From NCBI RefSeq assembly GCF_001293735.1, contig NZ_BCAH01000016.1, positions 1 through 58,171 on the forward strand: a stretch of 58,171 nucleotides of DNA, given 5' to 3'. Both the position numbers and the translations under genes were made by a program. The stretch is from Limosilactobacillus gorillae (GTDB lineage Bacteria; Bacillota; Bacilli; Lactobacillales; Lactobacillaceae). Position 1 is the stretch's first letter, and each line of letters starts with the position of its first letter. A model generated the notes under the pieces. It was not told the origin of the DNA. It was given only the letters and a program-made list of their open reading frames with translations, and did not search any database. Of this stretch, positions 49,354 to 58,171 are shown one piece after another.

Positions 49354-49848
49354 ATGATCTTTGTAACCGTTGGAACGCATGAACAACCATTTAATCGATT
49401 AGTAAAAACGATAGATAATTTAGTGGGAAATGGTGTAATTAAGGAGGATGTGATAGTTCAATATGGTTTTAGTACTTATAAGTTACAGTATTGTAAGGGC
49501 TATCCGATGATGGACTATAATGAGATGCAAAATTCTTTTAAGGAGGCTCGAATTGTAATTACGCACGGGGGACCTTCTAGTTTTATAGAGGCTTTGCAGT
49601 ATGGGAAGGTACCAATTGTCGTACCTAGAAGACTTAAATATAGTGAACATGTTAATGATCATCAGGTGGATTTTGTTAAATTGATTGCCAAAAAAATGAA
49701 TAATATCATCCCAGTGTATGATATTGAAAATTTGGGACAGACAATTAGGGAGTATGACAAACTTATTAAGGGAATGAATACTAGCGAGAAAAGTAATAAT
49801 CTTAAATTTAATAATGATTTAGAAAAGATAGTTAATGAAATGATCTAA
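49354..49848 (+). CDS. Alg13-like glycosyltransferase subunit
   Basis: The catalytic half of the pair, 164 residues, C-terminal GT-B-like domain only. The N-terminus IFVTVGTHEQPFNRLV and the donor-site ITHGGPSSFIEALQYGKVPIVVPR are typical of Alg13/CpsG/PssE. It begins one base after the Alg14-like stop. Confidence 0.9.
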   Translation: MIFVTVGTHEQPFNRLVKTIDNLVGNGVIKEDVIVQYGFSTYKLQYCKGYPMMDYNEMQNSFKEARIVITHGGPSSFIEALQYGKVPIVVPRRLKYSEHVNDHQVDFVKLIAKKMNNIIPVYDIENLGQTIREYDKLIKGMNTSEKSNNLKFNNDLEKIVNEMI

Positions 49849-50005
49849 ATGATTGTTTGGTATGGTAATAATACATATATTTTTTATTACGACCCATGGT
49901 AATCGGGAAAACCAGCAAATCGTTAATATCAACACTTATAAGGTACCGTTAAAGAGAATTTATTAGGGTAATCTTCTTTAATTTAATATAGGAGTATAAA
50001 ATATA
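49849..50005. other. Gap in the eps cluster with a possible coding relic
   Basis: 157 AT-rich bases without a gene. One short frame (about 49910-49965) reads NQQIVNINTYK, which echoes the NQQ..VINTYK of the Wzz-like protein 3.8 kb upstream; it may be a decayed fragment or coincidence. Confidence 0.3.
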
Positions 50006-51073
50006 ATGACTAAAAAAAGTACCATTGTGTCAGTGGTCATTCCTGTTTACAATGCCGATAAATCATTGTTAAAAGCGGTCGAAAGTGTACTAACTCAGAC
50101 ATATGAAAGCATTGAATTAGTAATTATTGATGATGGATCAACAAGACAAAGTACTCAACAATTATTAATATCAATTGATAATTACAATGATTCTAGAGTT
50201 AAGATTATTCATCAACTAAACGCTGGTGTTTCAGAAGCTAGGAACCATGGTATTAAAGAATCAACAGGTAAGTATTTAACATTTTTAGATTCTGATGATT
50301 GGTTAGATAGTAATTTTATTGAAGATACCGTAGTGATGATGGAAGATTATCATCTAGATCTTGTATGTGGTGCTGTTAAAGAACATAATTCCACTCGAGT
50401 TGAGAAATTAGGTCTTGTTACTGAGAGTAGGGTTGCTCAGACAGAAAAAGAGGTGGGGAAACTATATGATAGTTTATATCTTTGGTCGTCTTGGGCGAAA
50501 CTGTATCGGAAAGATATTTTAACTAATAATGATCTTAGATTTCCTAAAGGGATGCAACTCGGGGAAGATTTTTATTTCGTACATCAATTCTTGATGTACA
50601 GTGAGCGAATTGGTTACGTTACAACGTCAATCTATCATTTTGAAAATATTAATGATGAATCATTATCCAAAAGTTATGTATCTGGCTTGGAAGATTCGTT
50701 AGAGCAACAATATAGATTTTGGAAAAAATTTACGGCAACCAAACCAGTAATTACAAAAGCCTATTATAAAAATCGAATGAGTTATGGGTCCTATTTAACA
50801 GCACTGTACGTTGGCAATTTTTATAAAAAAGGTTGTCAAGTAGGATATCGTGAGAAAAGGACAATGGTAAGTCAGTTTATTAATAAGCATAGAAACTGGT
50901 TACAGATTGCAGATAAAGAACAACTTCCAAAGACAAAAAAGGATAAGATAATTACAACTGTGATGGGAACAAGAATACCTGATTTTATCCTTATCCTATT
51001 TGCAACCAAGGAGTTTCTAAGAAGGGTTAAGTTCTTAGTGGGGAGTAGTAAAAAAAGAAGTACGATGAGGTAA
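50006..51073 (+). CDS. Family 2 glycosyltransferase
   Basis: A 355-residue GT-A fold inverting transferase. VSVVIPVYNADKSLLKAVESV, IDDGS and the metal motif in YLTFLDSDDWLD are typical of GT2. The C-terminus is a basic region that may associate with the membrane. RBS TAGGAG. Donor and acceptor are unknown. Confidence 0.87.
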   Translation: MTKKSTIVSVVIPVYNADKSLLKAVESVLTQTYESIELVIIDDGSTRQSTQQLLISIDNYNDSRVKIIHQLNAGVSEARNHGIKESTGKYLTFLDSDDWLDSNFIEDTVVMMEDYHLDLVCGAVKEHNSTRVEKLGLVTESRVAQTEKEVGKLYDSLYLWSSWAKLYRKDILTNNDLRFPKGMQLGEDFYFVHQFLMYSERIGYVTTSIYHFENINDESLSKSYVSGLEDSLEQQYRFWKKFTATKPVITKAYYKNRMSYGSYLTALYVGNFYKKGCQVGYREKRTMVSQFINKHRNWLQIADKEQLPKTKKDKIITTVMGTRIPDFILILFATKEFLRRVKFLVGSSKKRSTMR

Positions 51074-51077
51074 ACAT

Positions 51078-52079
51078 ATGGAAGACGGAATCGATTTTGT
51101 TGTTTTATGGGTAGATAATAATGACCCTAAGTGGCGTCAGGAAAAAGCCAAGTATGATCAATTAGGAAGAAGTACCGAAGATAATGACGATTCACGTTTC
51201 CGTGACTGGGAGAATATGCGTTATTGGTTTCGAGCGGTTGATAAGTTTGCTCCATGGGTTCGTAAAATCCACTTTGTTACCTATGGGCATTTACCTAATT
51301 TTTTAGATTTATCAAATCCCAAAATTAATGTTGTTCGGCACGATGAGATTATGCCTGAAAAAGATTTGCCGACCTTTAATTCAACTGCAATTGAAGTTAA
51401 TATCAATAAGATTAAAGGTTTGGCAGAGAAATTTGTTTATTTTAATGATGATATGTTTCTACTACGTCCTGTTAATAAAGCGACTTTTTTTAAAGGGGGA
51501 CTACCTTGTGGACAGGGTTTGGAAGAAGCAATTATCCCGACGGGAGATGGAGCGGCTTACCCACACCACTTACTTAACTGTGTTGATATCATAAATCGTT
51601 ATTTTAATAAAAAAGAGCAGCATCGAAAATTTCGTAGTAAATATTTCAATACTGTTTACGGAATTCAAAACCTAAGAAATATAACCCTATCAATTTGGAA
51701 GAACTATACGGGTTTTCATGATACCCACGTTGCAAGGCCTTTCCTAAAATCAATTTGGGATGAAGTATGGGAAAAAGAAGGACAGGCACTTAGTGAGTCA
51801 GCAGGCCACCGCTTTAGGACTAAAGATGACCTTTGCCAAAGCCTTTTCTACTATTGGCAAATCGCTACGGGAAACTTTTATCCAAGTAAACCAATTGGAC
51901 AGATTTTTACCATTGGAGAGACAGATATATCCGTGATCGTTGAAACAATTGAGAAACAAAAGATGGACGTTGTTTGCCTTAATGACAGTAGTAGCATTAA
52001 AAATTTTGAGTTGCTAAAAGGGCAAATTAACAATGCTTTTCAGAAAATTCTTCCAGAAAAATCAGCATTTGAAAAATAA
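51078..52079 (+). CDS. Stealth-family sugar-phosphate transferase
   Basis: A 333-residue Stealth protein. Conserved region 1 is DFVVLWVDNNDPKW; region 2 is RFRDWENMRYWFRAVDKFAPWV, then KIHFVTYGHLP and YFNDDMFLLRP; region 3 is FHDTHVARPFLKS. Members such as capsule polymerases move hexose-1-phosphate to make phosphodiester-linked sugars. Its presence suggests phosphodiester bonds in this polysaccharide. It follows the GT2 gene by four bases. Confidence 0.9.
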   Translation: MEDGIDFVVLWVDNNDPKWRQEKAKYDQLGRSTEDNDDSRFRDWENMRYWFRAVDKFAPWVRKIHFVTYGHLPNFLDLSNPKINVVRHDEIMPEKDLPTFNSTAIEVNINKIKGLAEKFVYFNDDMFLLRPVNKATFFKGGLPCGQGLEEAIIPTGDGAAYPHHLLNCVDIINRYFNKKEQHRKFRSKYFNTVYGIQNLRNITLSIWKNYTGFHDTHVARPFLKSIWDEVWEKEGQALSESAGHRFRTKDDLCQSLFYYWQIATGNFYPSKPIGQIFTIGETDISVIVETIEKQKMDVVCLNDSSSIKNFELLKGQINNAFQKILPEKSAFEK

Positions 52080-52123
52080 AATGGGCAGTTGTGTTTCAAA
52101 ACATCGGAAGGGACTATAAGGGA

Positions 52124-53113
52124 ATGGATCATCCTAAGGTATCAGTAATTATACCTGTGTATAATTCATCAAATACTTTAAATGAATTACTATTAGACTT
52201 GAAAAGTCAAACGTTTCAATCTGCTGAATTTATATTAATCAATGATGGATCTAGTGATGACAGTGGCGATAGGATCACTAACTTTATAGAGCAAACAACT
52301 GATAGTCGCTTTAGATATATTAATCAAAGAAATCAGGGTGTTTCAGTTACGCGTAATACCGGAATTGAAATGGCCCGTGGCGACTATCTTATGTTTGCTG
52401 ATGCGGATGACCGATTAGACCGTCAATTTATTGAAGGCTATTACACGCAAATAGTTCAAAATAAAACAGATATCGAAATTTTTCCCTTAGTTAAGATTGA
52501 TAACCCTAAAACACAACATCCAATTGATAAGGTTGATTATATGATACTTGCCGACAAGTATTTGACACCTGGTGATTACTTTAACGAACTGGCTAACGGG
52601 GTAATTTATGGATATGTCGTTTCGTATATTAGTAAAAGAAGCCTTTGGAATGACGTCAGATTTGATCCATCGGTTACGTATCGAGAAGATGAGTTAGTCT
52701 ATTGTCAAATAGTAGCAACCAATAAAAATATAAAAATTCACGTTAATGATAGGGCATATTACTCATATTACATCCATGGTGATAATGCAGTTAGAAGAAT
52801 GAGTTCATTGGAGCTCGATAATACGATAGAAGTATCTAAAAAAATTATAGAATTAGCAGGTGGTCTAAAAGACGAGCAGGTTACAGCTAAAGGGATGAAC
52901 CAACTAATAAGTAATTTTTGTTGGGCAGCTCTTGTTGCCGGTGTAGTAAAAAATAACTTAGATTTATACCGCCAAGCTAAAAGAGCCTGCCTAAAATATT
53001 TCCCTAATACTAATTTTTATTCAAATCATGGGAAGCGACGACTACAGTATTGGTTGCTAAAACTAAATTTTGACAGGATTGTTAAAATAATAATTAATCG
53101 AAAGCGAAGATAG
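52124..53113 (+). CDS. Family 2 glycosyltransferase
   Basis: A 329-residue GT2 enzyme with VSVIIPVYNSSNTLNELL, INDGSSDDS and MFADADDRLD. The ATG at 52124 follows GGAAGGGA at ten bases; the GTG at 52091 has no RBS. The C-terminal half is less conserved. The sugar specificity is unknown. Confidence 0.85.
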   Translation: MDHPKVSVIIPVYNSSNTLNELLLDLKSQTFQSAEFILINDGSSDDSGDRITNFIEQTTDSRFRYINQRNQGVSVTRNTGIEMARGDYLMFADADDRLDRQFIEGYYTQIVQNKTDIEIFPLVKIDNPKTQHPIDKVDYMILADKYLTPGDYFNELANGVIYGYVVSYISKRSLWNDVRFDPSVTYREDELVYCQIVATNKNIKIHVNDRAYYSYYIHGDNAVRRMSSLELDNTIEVSKKIIELAGGLKDEQVTAKGMNQLISNFCWAALVAGVVKNNLDLYRQAKRACLKYFPNTNFYSNHGKRRLQYWLLKLNFDRIVKIIINRKRR

Positions 53114-53125
53114 TGGAGAAAATAA

Positions 53126-54130
53126 GTGGGTAATTCAAAAATAACAGTACTGGTACCGGTATATAATGTTGAGAAATATATTACTAAATGTTTAGATTCA
53201 TTAATGGCTCAGTCATTTAAGGATTTTGAAGTTTGGGCGGTAAGTGATGGCTCCCCAGATAACTCGGCTAAGATTATCAATGAATATAGTAAAAAGGATC
53301 CACGAATAAAGTTAATAGAAAAAGAGAATGGTGGCTACGGATCGGTTTTGCAATATGGTGTTGATAACGTAAGGAGCAAGTATCTTTTGGTCTGCGATCC
53401 GGATGATTGGTTGGCTGAAGATGCTCTCAGTGATTTATATACATTTGCAGAGGATAATCGGTTAGATATCGCAGTTGCGGACCGCTTTAATGTATATAGT
53501 AGTGACCCAACGGATATTGATTATGTATACACATTTAAGGGAAATCCAAAAATTAAGCCTAAAGTGGTTTATGATCAATCAAATGGGATACAGAGCTTCT
53601 CAAATGGCTTATCCTCACCACATGCTAAACTATTTAGAAGTACAATCCTAAAGGGGATAACTTTCCCACTGCATGTTAATTTTACAGATTTTGTATTATA
53701 CATAATAAGTCTGGCAAATTCTAATAGGGTTGCTTATCTAAATGAAGCATTAGCGTATTATTTAACAGATCGCCCTGGAAACACTAGAACTGATGTCGAT
53801 CCAAAGGTAATCGGTGATTATTTAGTGGGGTGGAACTCTATTTTAGAGCAATTGGAAGTGAAAGGTGTTACTAAGAATAGGCTTTTACTTTCAAAATTGT
53901 TGAGACAGATAAAGTTTATTTTATCTCAATATGCTAAAGTTTCCCAAAATCGTTTTAAAGACGACTATTGGACGAATTTATTATTGGCAATTAAAAAATT
54001 ACAATCATACAATTTGAAATTACCGGATTTAGATGATCAAACAGTCAAAGGTAAAATAATTGATATGGGATTAATGAATAGTAAATTTTATACTGTATTT
54101 GCGAAAATCAAAGTAATTCAGAACAGTTGA
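53126..54130 (+). CDS. Family 2 glycosyltransferase
   Basis: A 334-residue GT2 enzyme with ITVLVPVYNVEKYITKCLDSL, VSDGSPDNS, ENGGYGSVLQYG and CDPDDWL. It starts with GTG after GGAGAAAATAA. The three GT2 genes in this cluster are distinct in sequence, so they probably add different sugars. Confidence 0.86.
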   Translation: MGNSKITVLVPVYNVEKYITKCLDSLMAQSFKDFEVWAVSDGSPDNSAKIINEYSKKDPRIKLIEKENGGYGSVLQYGVDNVRSKYLLVCDPDDWLAEDALSDLYTFAEDNRLDIAVADRFNVYSSDPTDIDYVYTFKGNPKIKPKVVYDQSNGIQSFSNGLSSPHAKLFRSTILKGITFPLHVNFTDFVLYIISLANSNRVAYLNEALAYYLTDRPGNTRTDVDPKVIGDYLVGWNSILEQLEVKGVTKNRLLLSKLLRQIKFILSQYAKVSQNRFKDDYWTNLLLAIKKLQSYNLKLPDLDDQTVKGKIIDMGLMNSKFYTVFAKIKVIQNS

Positions 54131-54164
54131 AGTACCCCAAAAATAATAAACTAGGAAGAACAGT

Positions 54165-55349
54165 ATGCCTAAAAAAATAACTGGTACAGGAATACTACAA
54201 GTTGCGATTTTTATTTATGTTCTATTTGTAGAAGCTCACTTACTAACATCCTTTAATTCGTATTTAGGAAAATATAGGCTAATAATTTTAATTAGTGTTA
54301 TTGGATTAGTAGTATTTAAAGAAATTTATAAATATACTAGAGCTGTTAAGGTATATATTTCAGATGTGGTTAAGTTTATTTTAGCAGTAGTCTTAGTATT
54401 TATATCGTATTTTGCTTTTAAATATACGTATGGTGTATTAGGTATGGTATCCGTGTTGTTAATGTTATCGGCACGGGATACAGACCTTAAAAGTGTCATC
54501 AAGCCCTTCCTTTATGCTTCTGGGATTATTATTATTTTTATGATCATCTTTTCGAAGTTACACATTATTTCTTCGTATACTTTGTGGGATACTGGGAGGG
54601 TAAGGAATAGTATGGGTTTTTTGTATCCGGCTTACCCAGCCCACATACTATTCTTTTGGGTTAGTGGTTACCTGTATGTTAGAGGAAAGAAGGTAACCTC
54701 ACTTGAATTTATCGGCCTTTTCCTAACAAATCTATATATCTATTTGCAAGCATATACTAAAAACCCCTTTACCCTAACCCTAGTAGTTATTTTGATAGAT
54801 ATAATTATCGTATCTAAAAAAAGGACTAACTTTCAATTAAGTAAATTGTATAAGGCTATAACCAATTCATTATTTTTAGTTCTACCAACCTTTACGGTTT
54901 GGTTTGTTAACTATGCACCGATGAATATATTAGTGTATGTCAATAATTTAGTAAATGGACGAGTACTTTATGCTAGAGAGGGCATGTTAAGGTATGGGGT
55001 ACATTTATTAGGACAAAATATACATTTTATTACTCGCGGAAGTATGAATCTATTTAATACCTATGATTATGTTGATAGTGGGTATGTTCAAAGTCTTCTT
55101 CAAAGTGGGGTATTATATACAGTAATAATTTTGGCTCTTTATACATTTTTGATGGTTAAAGTTAATCGCCAAGGAGACCTGTTATTATCCCTCATTTTAG
55201 TATTAATTGCTGTATACAACATGTTTGATCCGAATTTCATGTTTCTATGGTTTAATCCCTTTCTTCTTGGGTGTGGAGTTGCCTTTAGCGAGAAAGCATA
55301 TGTTCTAAATTTAAAAAGTAACATTGTAAATGTTACTCCTGAAAAATAG
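54165..55349 (+). CDS. wzy: Polysaccharide polymerase (Wzy-like)
   Basis: A 394-residue, very hydrophobic protein with about ten predicted transmembrane segments and a large outer loop near 255-310. This topology, its place between glycosyltransferases and the flippase, and lack of other motifs suggest the Wzy repeat-unit polymerase. Sequence motifs are poor in this family, so the call rests on context. Confidence 0.72.
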   Translation: MPKKITGTGILQVAIFIYVLFVEAHLLTSFNSYLGKYRLIILISVIGLVVFKEIYKYTRAVKVYISDVVKFILAVVLVFISYFAFKYTYGVLGMVSVLLMLSARDTDLKSVIKPFLYASGIIIIFMIIFSKLHIISSYTLWDTGRVRNSMGFLYPAYPAHILFFWVSGYLYVRGKKVTSLEFIGLFLTNLYIYLQAYTKNPFTLTLVVILIDIIIVSKKRTNFQLSKLYKAITNSLFLVLPTFTVWFVNYAPMNILVYVNNLVNGRVLYAREGMLRYGVHLLGQNIHFITRGSMNLFNTYDYVDSGYVQSLLQSGVLYTVIILALYTFLMVKVNRQGDLLLSLILVLIAVYNMFDPNFMFLWFNPFLLGCGVAFSEKAYVLNLKSNIVNVTPEK

Positions 55350-55350
55350 T

Positions 55351-56793
55351 ATGAAAGTAATTAAAAATTATCTTTATAATGCTAGCTATCAATTGTTAGC
55401 GTTAATTTTACCAATTATTACGGCACCATATGTATCGCGGACGCTTGGGCCTAGAGGAGTTGGGCAGTACTCATATACCTATTCCATCATTACTTGGTTT
55501 ACGCTAATTACCAGTATTGGGATTGCATATTATGGAGATCGACAAGTTGCATACGTTCGTAAGGATCATCAAAGACTTTCGCGAACATTTTGGGAACTTC
55601 AAATTATTAAAATTTGTATGACGATCATATCCTTGATGCTTTTTATGGTACTCCTTAGGTTCTATCATCACTATACATTTTTACTATGGCTACAGGTAAT
55701 TAATATTATTGCATCAACAGTTGATATATCTTGGCTGTATATGGGCTTAGAGAATTTTAAGGTAACCGTAACCAGAAATACAATTGTCAAAGCTATTTCT
55801 GTAATTCTTATTTTTACTTTCGTTCATACTTACCAAGACACTTGGAAGTACGTAATAATTCTTGGAATGTCACTGTTAATTGGTAATTTGACCCTGTGGC
55901 CGTCACTACGAAAAATTCTAGTTCCCGTTAAATTCCATGAATTACGTCCATTCAGCCACCTAAAAGAGTCACTAATTCTCTTCTTACCATCAGTTGCAAC
56001 AAAGGTGTATTTGACACTTAACAAGACAGTTCTAGGGGTACTTTCTGGGGCAACGGCGGCTGGATTCTACAATAACTCGGACGCTCTAATTCAAATGGTG
56101 ATTGCGATTGTTACGGCCACGGGAACAGTTATTTTACCTCACGTAGCTAATGAGTATGCTAATGGGAATGTTGAGGCAGTTCGTAAGACACTGTACAAGT
56201 CATTTGATTTTGTCTCTTTTATTTCAATTCCGATGGCCTTCGGAGTTGCGGGCATTGCATTAAAGTTATCTAAGTTCTTTTATGGCCGCGGTTTTGCCCC
56301 AGTTGGTCCAGTTATGATGATTGAATCGATTATCATTGTGTTAGTTGCATGGAGTAACGCAATTGGAATTCAGTATCTACTACCGATGAAGCGGACAAAT
56401 GAGTACACAAAAACATTAGTAACAAGTGCCATCGTAAGTGTGCTACTTAGTTTTCCGTTAATCTATCTATTTGGATTACATGGCGCAATCATGACAACAG
56501 TAATTGCCGAAGCAGTAGTTGCTTTTTACCAACTAGTAATTGTTCACCGAGAACTTGATATGAAGCGACTATTTAAGGATATTCCAAAATTCTTAATAGC
56601 TGGTTTAGCAATGTTTGTTGTTGTATTTTGGTTTAACATCACGATTTATTTCAACATCTTTACAATGCTTTTTGAAGTTCTTGTGGGAGTTGCACTTTAC
56701 GCTCTTTTAATTTTACTATTACGACCAGCAATCGTAGATGATGCTTTGCTGATTGTGAGGAAAAAACTTCTTAAAAAAAGAGGTAAGGGGTAA
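55351..56793 (+). CDS. wzx: Oligosaccharide flippase (Wzx)
   Basis: A 480-residue MATE/MVF-like flippase with 12-14 transmembrane segments. The N-terminus MKVIKNYLYNASYQLLALILP, ITAPYVSRTLGPRGVGQYSY and the later GYSYNNSD-like ATAAGFYNNSDALIQM are typical of Wzx. The start at 55351 follows the wzy stop by one base; an ATG at 55330 overlaps wzy. It moves the lipid-linked repeat unit outward for polymerisation. Confidence 0.88.
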   Translation: MKVIKNYLYNASYQLLALILPIITAPYVSRTLGPRGVGQYSYTYSIITWFTLITSIGIAYYGDRQVAYVRKDHQRLSRTFWELQIIKICMTIISLMLFMVLLRFYHHYTFLLWLQVINIIASTVDISWLYMGLENFKVTVTRNTIVKAISVILIFTFVHTYQDTWKYVIILGMSLLIGNLTLWPSLRKILVPVKFHELRPFSHLKESLILFLPSVATKVYLTLNKTVLGVLSGATAAGFYNNSDALIQMVIAIVTATGTVILPHVANEYANGNVEAVRKTLYKSFDFVSFISIPMAFGVAGIALKLSKFFYGRGFAPVGPVMMIESIIIVLVAWSNAIGIQYLLPMKRTNEYTKTLVTSAIVSVLLSFPLIYLFGLHGAIMTTVIAEAVVAFYQLVIVHRELDMKRLFKDIPKFLIAGLAMFVVVFWFNITIYFNIFTMLFEVLVGVALYALLILLLRPAIVDDALLIVRKKLLKKRGKG

Positions 56794-56816
56794 TGTTTAA
56801 AGGAGTGTTTGTCTAA

Positions 56817-57959
56817 ATGGAAAGAAAAATCAGGGTCGGTTATGTATCACCGGTTGATCCATTTAAGGATCGAAAGGCCTGGTCTGGAACCTATTATAGT
56901 ACACGGGAAGCCCTATCAAATATGGGGTATGATATTAGGTGGGTAAGTTACCGTTCTAATAATTTGTTTACTAAGCTTTTTAGACGGGTATACCAGTTGA
57001 TATTTGGAAGTGATGGCTCATTTACCCATTCACGGTTATCTAGTTGGTCAAAGGTTCGAACGTTAGCTAAACTTGATGACTGCGATGTTATCTTTATACC
57101 AGGACAAGTAGATATCGTTGCAGGAATTAAAACAGCTGTTCCCGTAGTTTATTATACGGATGGGACGGTCCCGTTAATGATCGATTATTACTGGTTTAAC
57201 TTTACAAAACGATCAACTAGAGAAGCTAAACTTGTGGAAAAGCGTGCATTAAATAAAGCAACGGTAAATATTTTTGCTTCTGATTGGGCAAGGAATTCTG
57301 CCGTGAATGATTATGGTATTTCAAATAATAAATGCAAAGTTCTACCATTTGGGGCTAACTTAACAATTAGTGATTTAGTTAACGTTAAAAGTAAGTCTAC
57401 TAAATCCAGATATGATCAATTTAATCTATTTTTTTCTGGGGTTGATTGGGTCCGAAAGGGAGGCCAAATCGCTGTAGATGCAGCACAAAAGATGATTAAT
57501 GACGGTTATAAGGTTAAATTAACAATTGTTGGGATAAAAAATTTAGATACTAAGATATCTAGGTTGGATTTTGTTGATAACTTAGGTTTTTTTGATAAAA
57601 GAGATAAGAGCCAGTATCAGAAATACCTAGATGCATGGCAAAATGCAGATATTTTAATTTTGCCAACACGAGCTGAATGTGCCGGGATTGTATTTAATGA
57701 AGCATCAGCATTTGGGGTGCCTATAATAACGACAGATACTGGGGGAATCCCTAATTACGTTATGAATGGTCTTAATGGTGAACGATTACCATTAAAAGCT
57801 AACGGTCAAGCTTATGCATCGGTAATTGAAGAATGGATTAATGATGATCGCTTACCGACTTTATCGAAGGGTGCACGAAAAGTATACGATGAGAGTAATA
57901 GCTGGCTTGCATGGGGACGAAATGTTGATAAAATAATTAATGAGTTAGTTTGTAAATAG
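56817..57959 (+). CDS. Family 4 glycosyltransferase
   Basis: A 380-residue GT-B retaining transferase. N-terminal VGYVSPVDPFKDRKAWSGTYY binds the acceptor; C-terminal ILILPTRAECAGIVFNEASAFGVP contains an intact EX7E (ECAGIVFNE). RBS AAAGGAG, 11 bases upstream. It follows wzx and likely adds a late or side-chain sugar. Confidence 0.87.
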   Translation: MERKIRVGYVSPVDPFKDRKAWSGTYYSTREALSNMGYDIRWVSYRSNNLFTKLFRRVYQLIFGSDGSFTHSRLSSWSKVRTLAKLDDCDVIFIPGQVDIVAGIKTAVPVVYYTDGTVPLMIDYYWFNFTKRSTREAKLVEKRALNKATVNIFASDWARNSAVNDYGISNNKCKVLPFGANLTISDLVNVKSKSTKSRYDQFNLFFSGVDWVRKGGQIAVDAAQKMINDGYKVKLTIVGIKNLDTKISRLDFVDNLGFFDKRDKSQYQKYLDAWQNADILILPTRAECAGIVFNEASAFGVPIITTDTGGIPNYVMNGLNGERLPLKANGQAYASVIEEWINDDRLPTLSKGARKVYDESNSWLAWGRNVDKIINELVCK

Positions 57960-58171
57960 AGTTTTAGATTTGTATCAAAGTTACCATGCCATCTAAGTAG
58001 CAATTACTTCTTATCGAAAACTGGCAGTAACCTAGTGCACCATTTTTTGGATAGTATCCTCCGTAATCCCCTACTTTCTAGTTAGAATATCAGTAATGCT
58101 AAGTAGGTTTTACAAGCAAAAGTAACAAGTTCTAAAATGAAAATTGCAATGATTTAACTAATAACACCCTT
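57960..58171. other. AT-rich window end
   Basis: About 210 bases with no supported gene. A minus-strand frame of about 35 codons (near 57965-58072) has a non-random look but is stop-bounded at both ends. Confidence 0.4.

Noticed and set aside
57965-58072. Minus-strand frame of about 35 codons reading VGDYGGYYPKNGALGYCQF
   Set aside because: It has stops on both sides, no start or RBS, and no family I recognise. It may be a decayed gene end but cannot be supported.

Overview
The window looks like a near-origin chromosomal segment of a GC-rich lactobacillus. Limosilactobacillus fermentum or a close relative is my best guess. This rests on protein character, strong GGAGG ribosome binding sites, a dlt operon, T-box-controlled aminoacyl-tRNA synthetases and PurR/PyrR control. 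The rsmG-noc-parB-DUF951-ychF block and guaB/guaC/purA are genes usually found near oriC in Firmicutes.

Layout. 1-4.8 kb: purine and pyrimidine genes (guaC, purA, pyrR, pyrF, pyrE) with a PurBox and two PyrR attenuators. 4.8-8.4 kb: a small membrane protein and a tandem glycosyltransferase pair. 8.4-11.5 kb: a Met T-box followed by metQ-metN-metI. 11.5-14.1 kb: an M20 peptidase and an RNA methyltransferase on opposite strands. 14.3-18.8 kb: dltX-A-B-C-D on the minus strand, including a 43-residue dltX. 19-23.3 kb: sbcD-sbcC. 23.3-28 kb: serS, tRNA-Glu, trpS and tyrS, with T-boxes on all three synthetases. 28-32.1 kb: a GlnPH fusion with GlnQ, then a CycA-like permease behind a T-box that reads as glycine-specific. 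32.1-35.1 kb: a candidate small RNA, a nucleoside transporter and a nucleoside hydrolase. 35.1-41.3 kb: rsmG, noc, parB (no parA), DUF951, ychF, DUF1129 and a guaB without CBS domains. 41.8-44.5 kb: an LPXTG surface adhesin. 44.9 kb to the end: a Wzx/Wzy-type exopolysaccharide cluster that appears to run past the window edge.

How it fits together. The purine branch point (guaB, guaC, purA) carries PurBoxes at both loci seen. Pyrimidine genes are controlled by PyrR attenuation, but pyrB, pyrC, carAB and pyrD are absent between pyrR and pyrF. Amino-acid supply genes are read out by five T-boxes whose specifier and tRNA-discriminator positions mostly agree. Perfect Noc-binding palindromes lie beside noc and at the end of sbcC. 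The surface is shaped by Dlt D-alanylation, the Gtf pair, the LPXTG adhesin and the polysaccharide cluster. The regulatory genes of that cluster have host-like composition, while its sugar-assembly genes (from about 48.2 kb) are strikingly AT-rich and look horizontally acquired.
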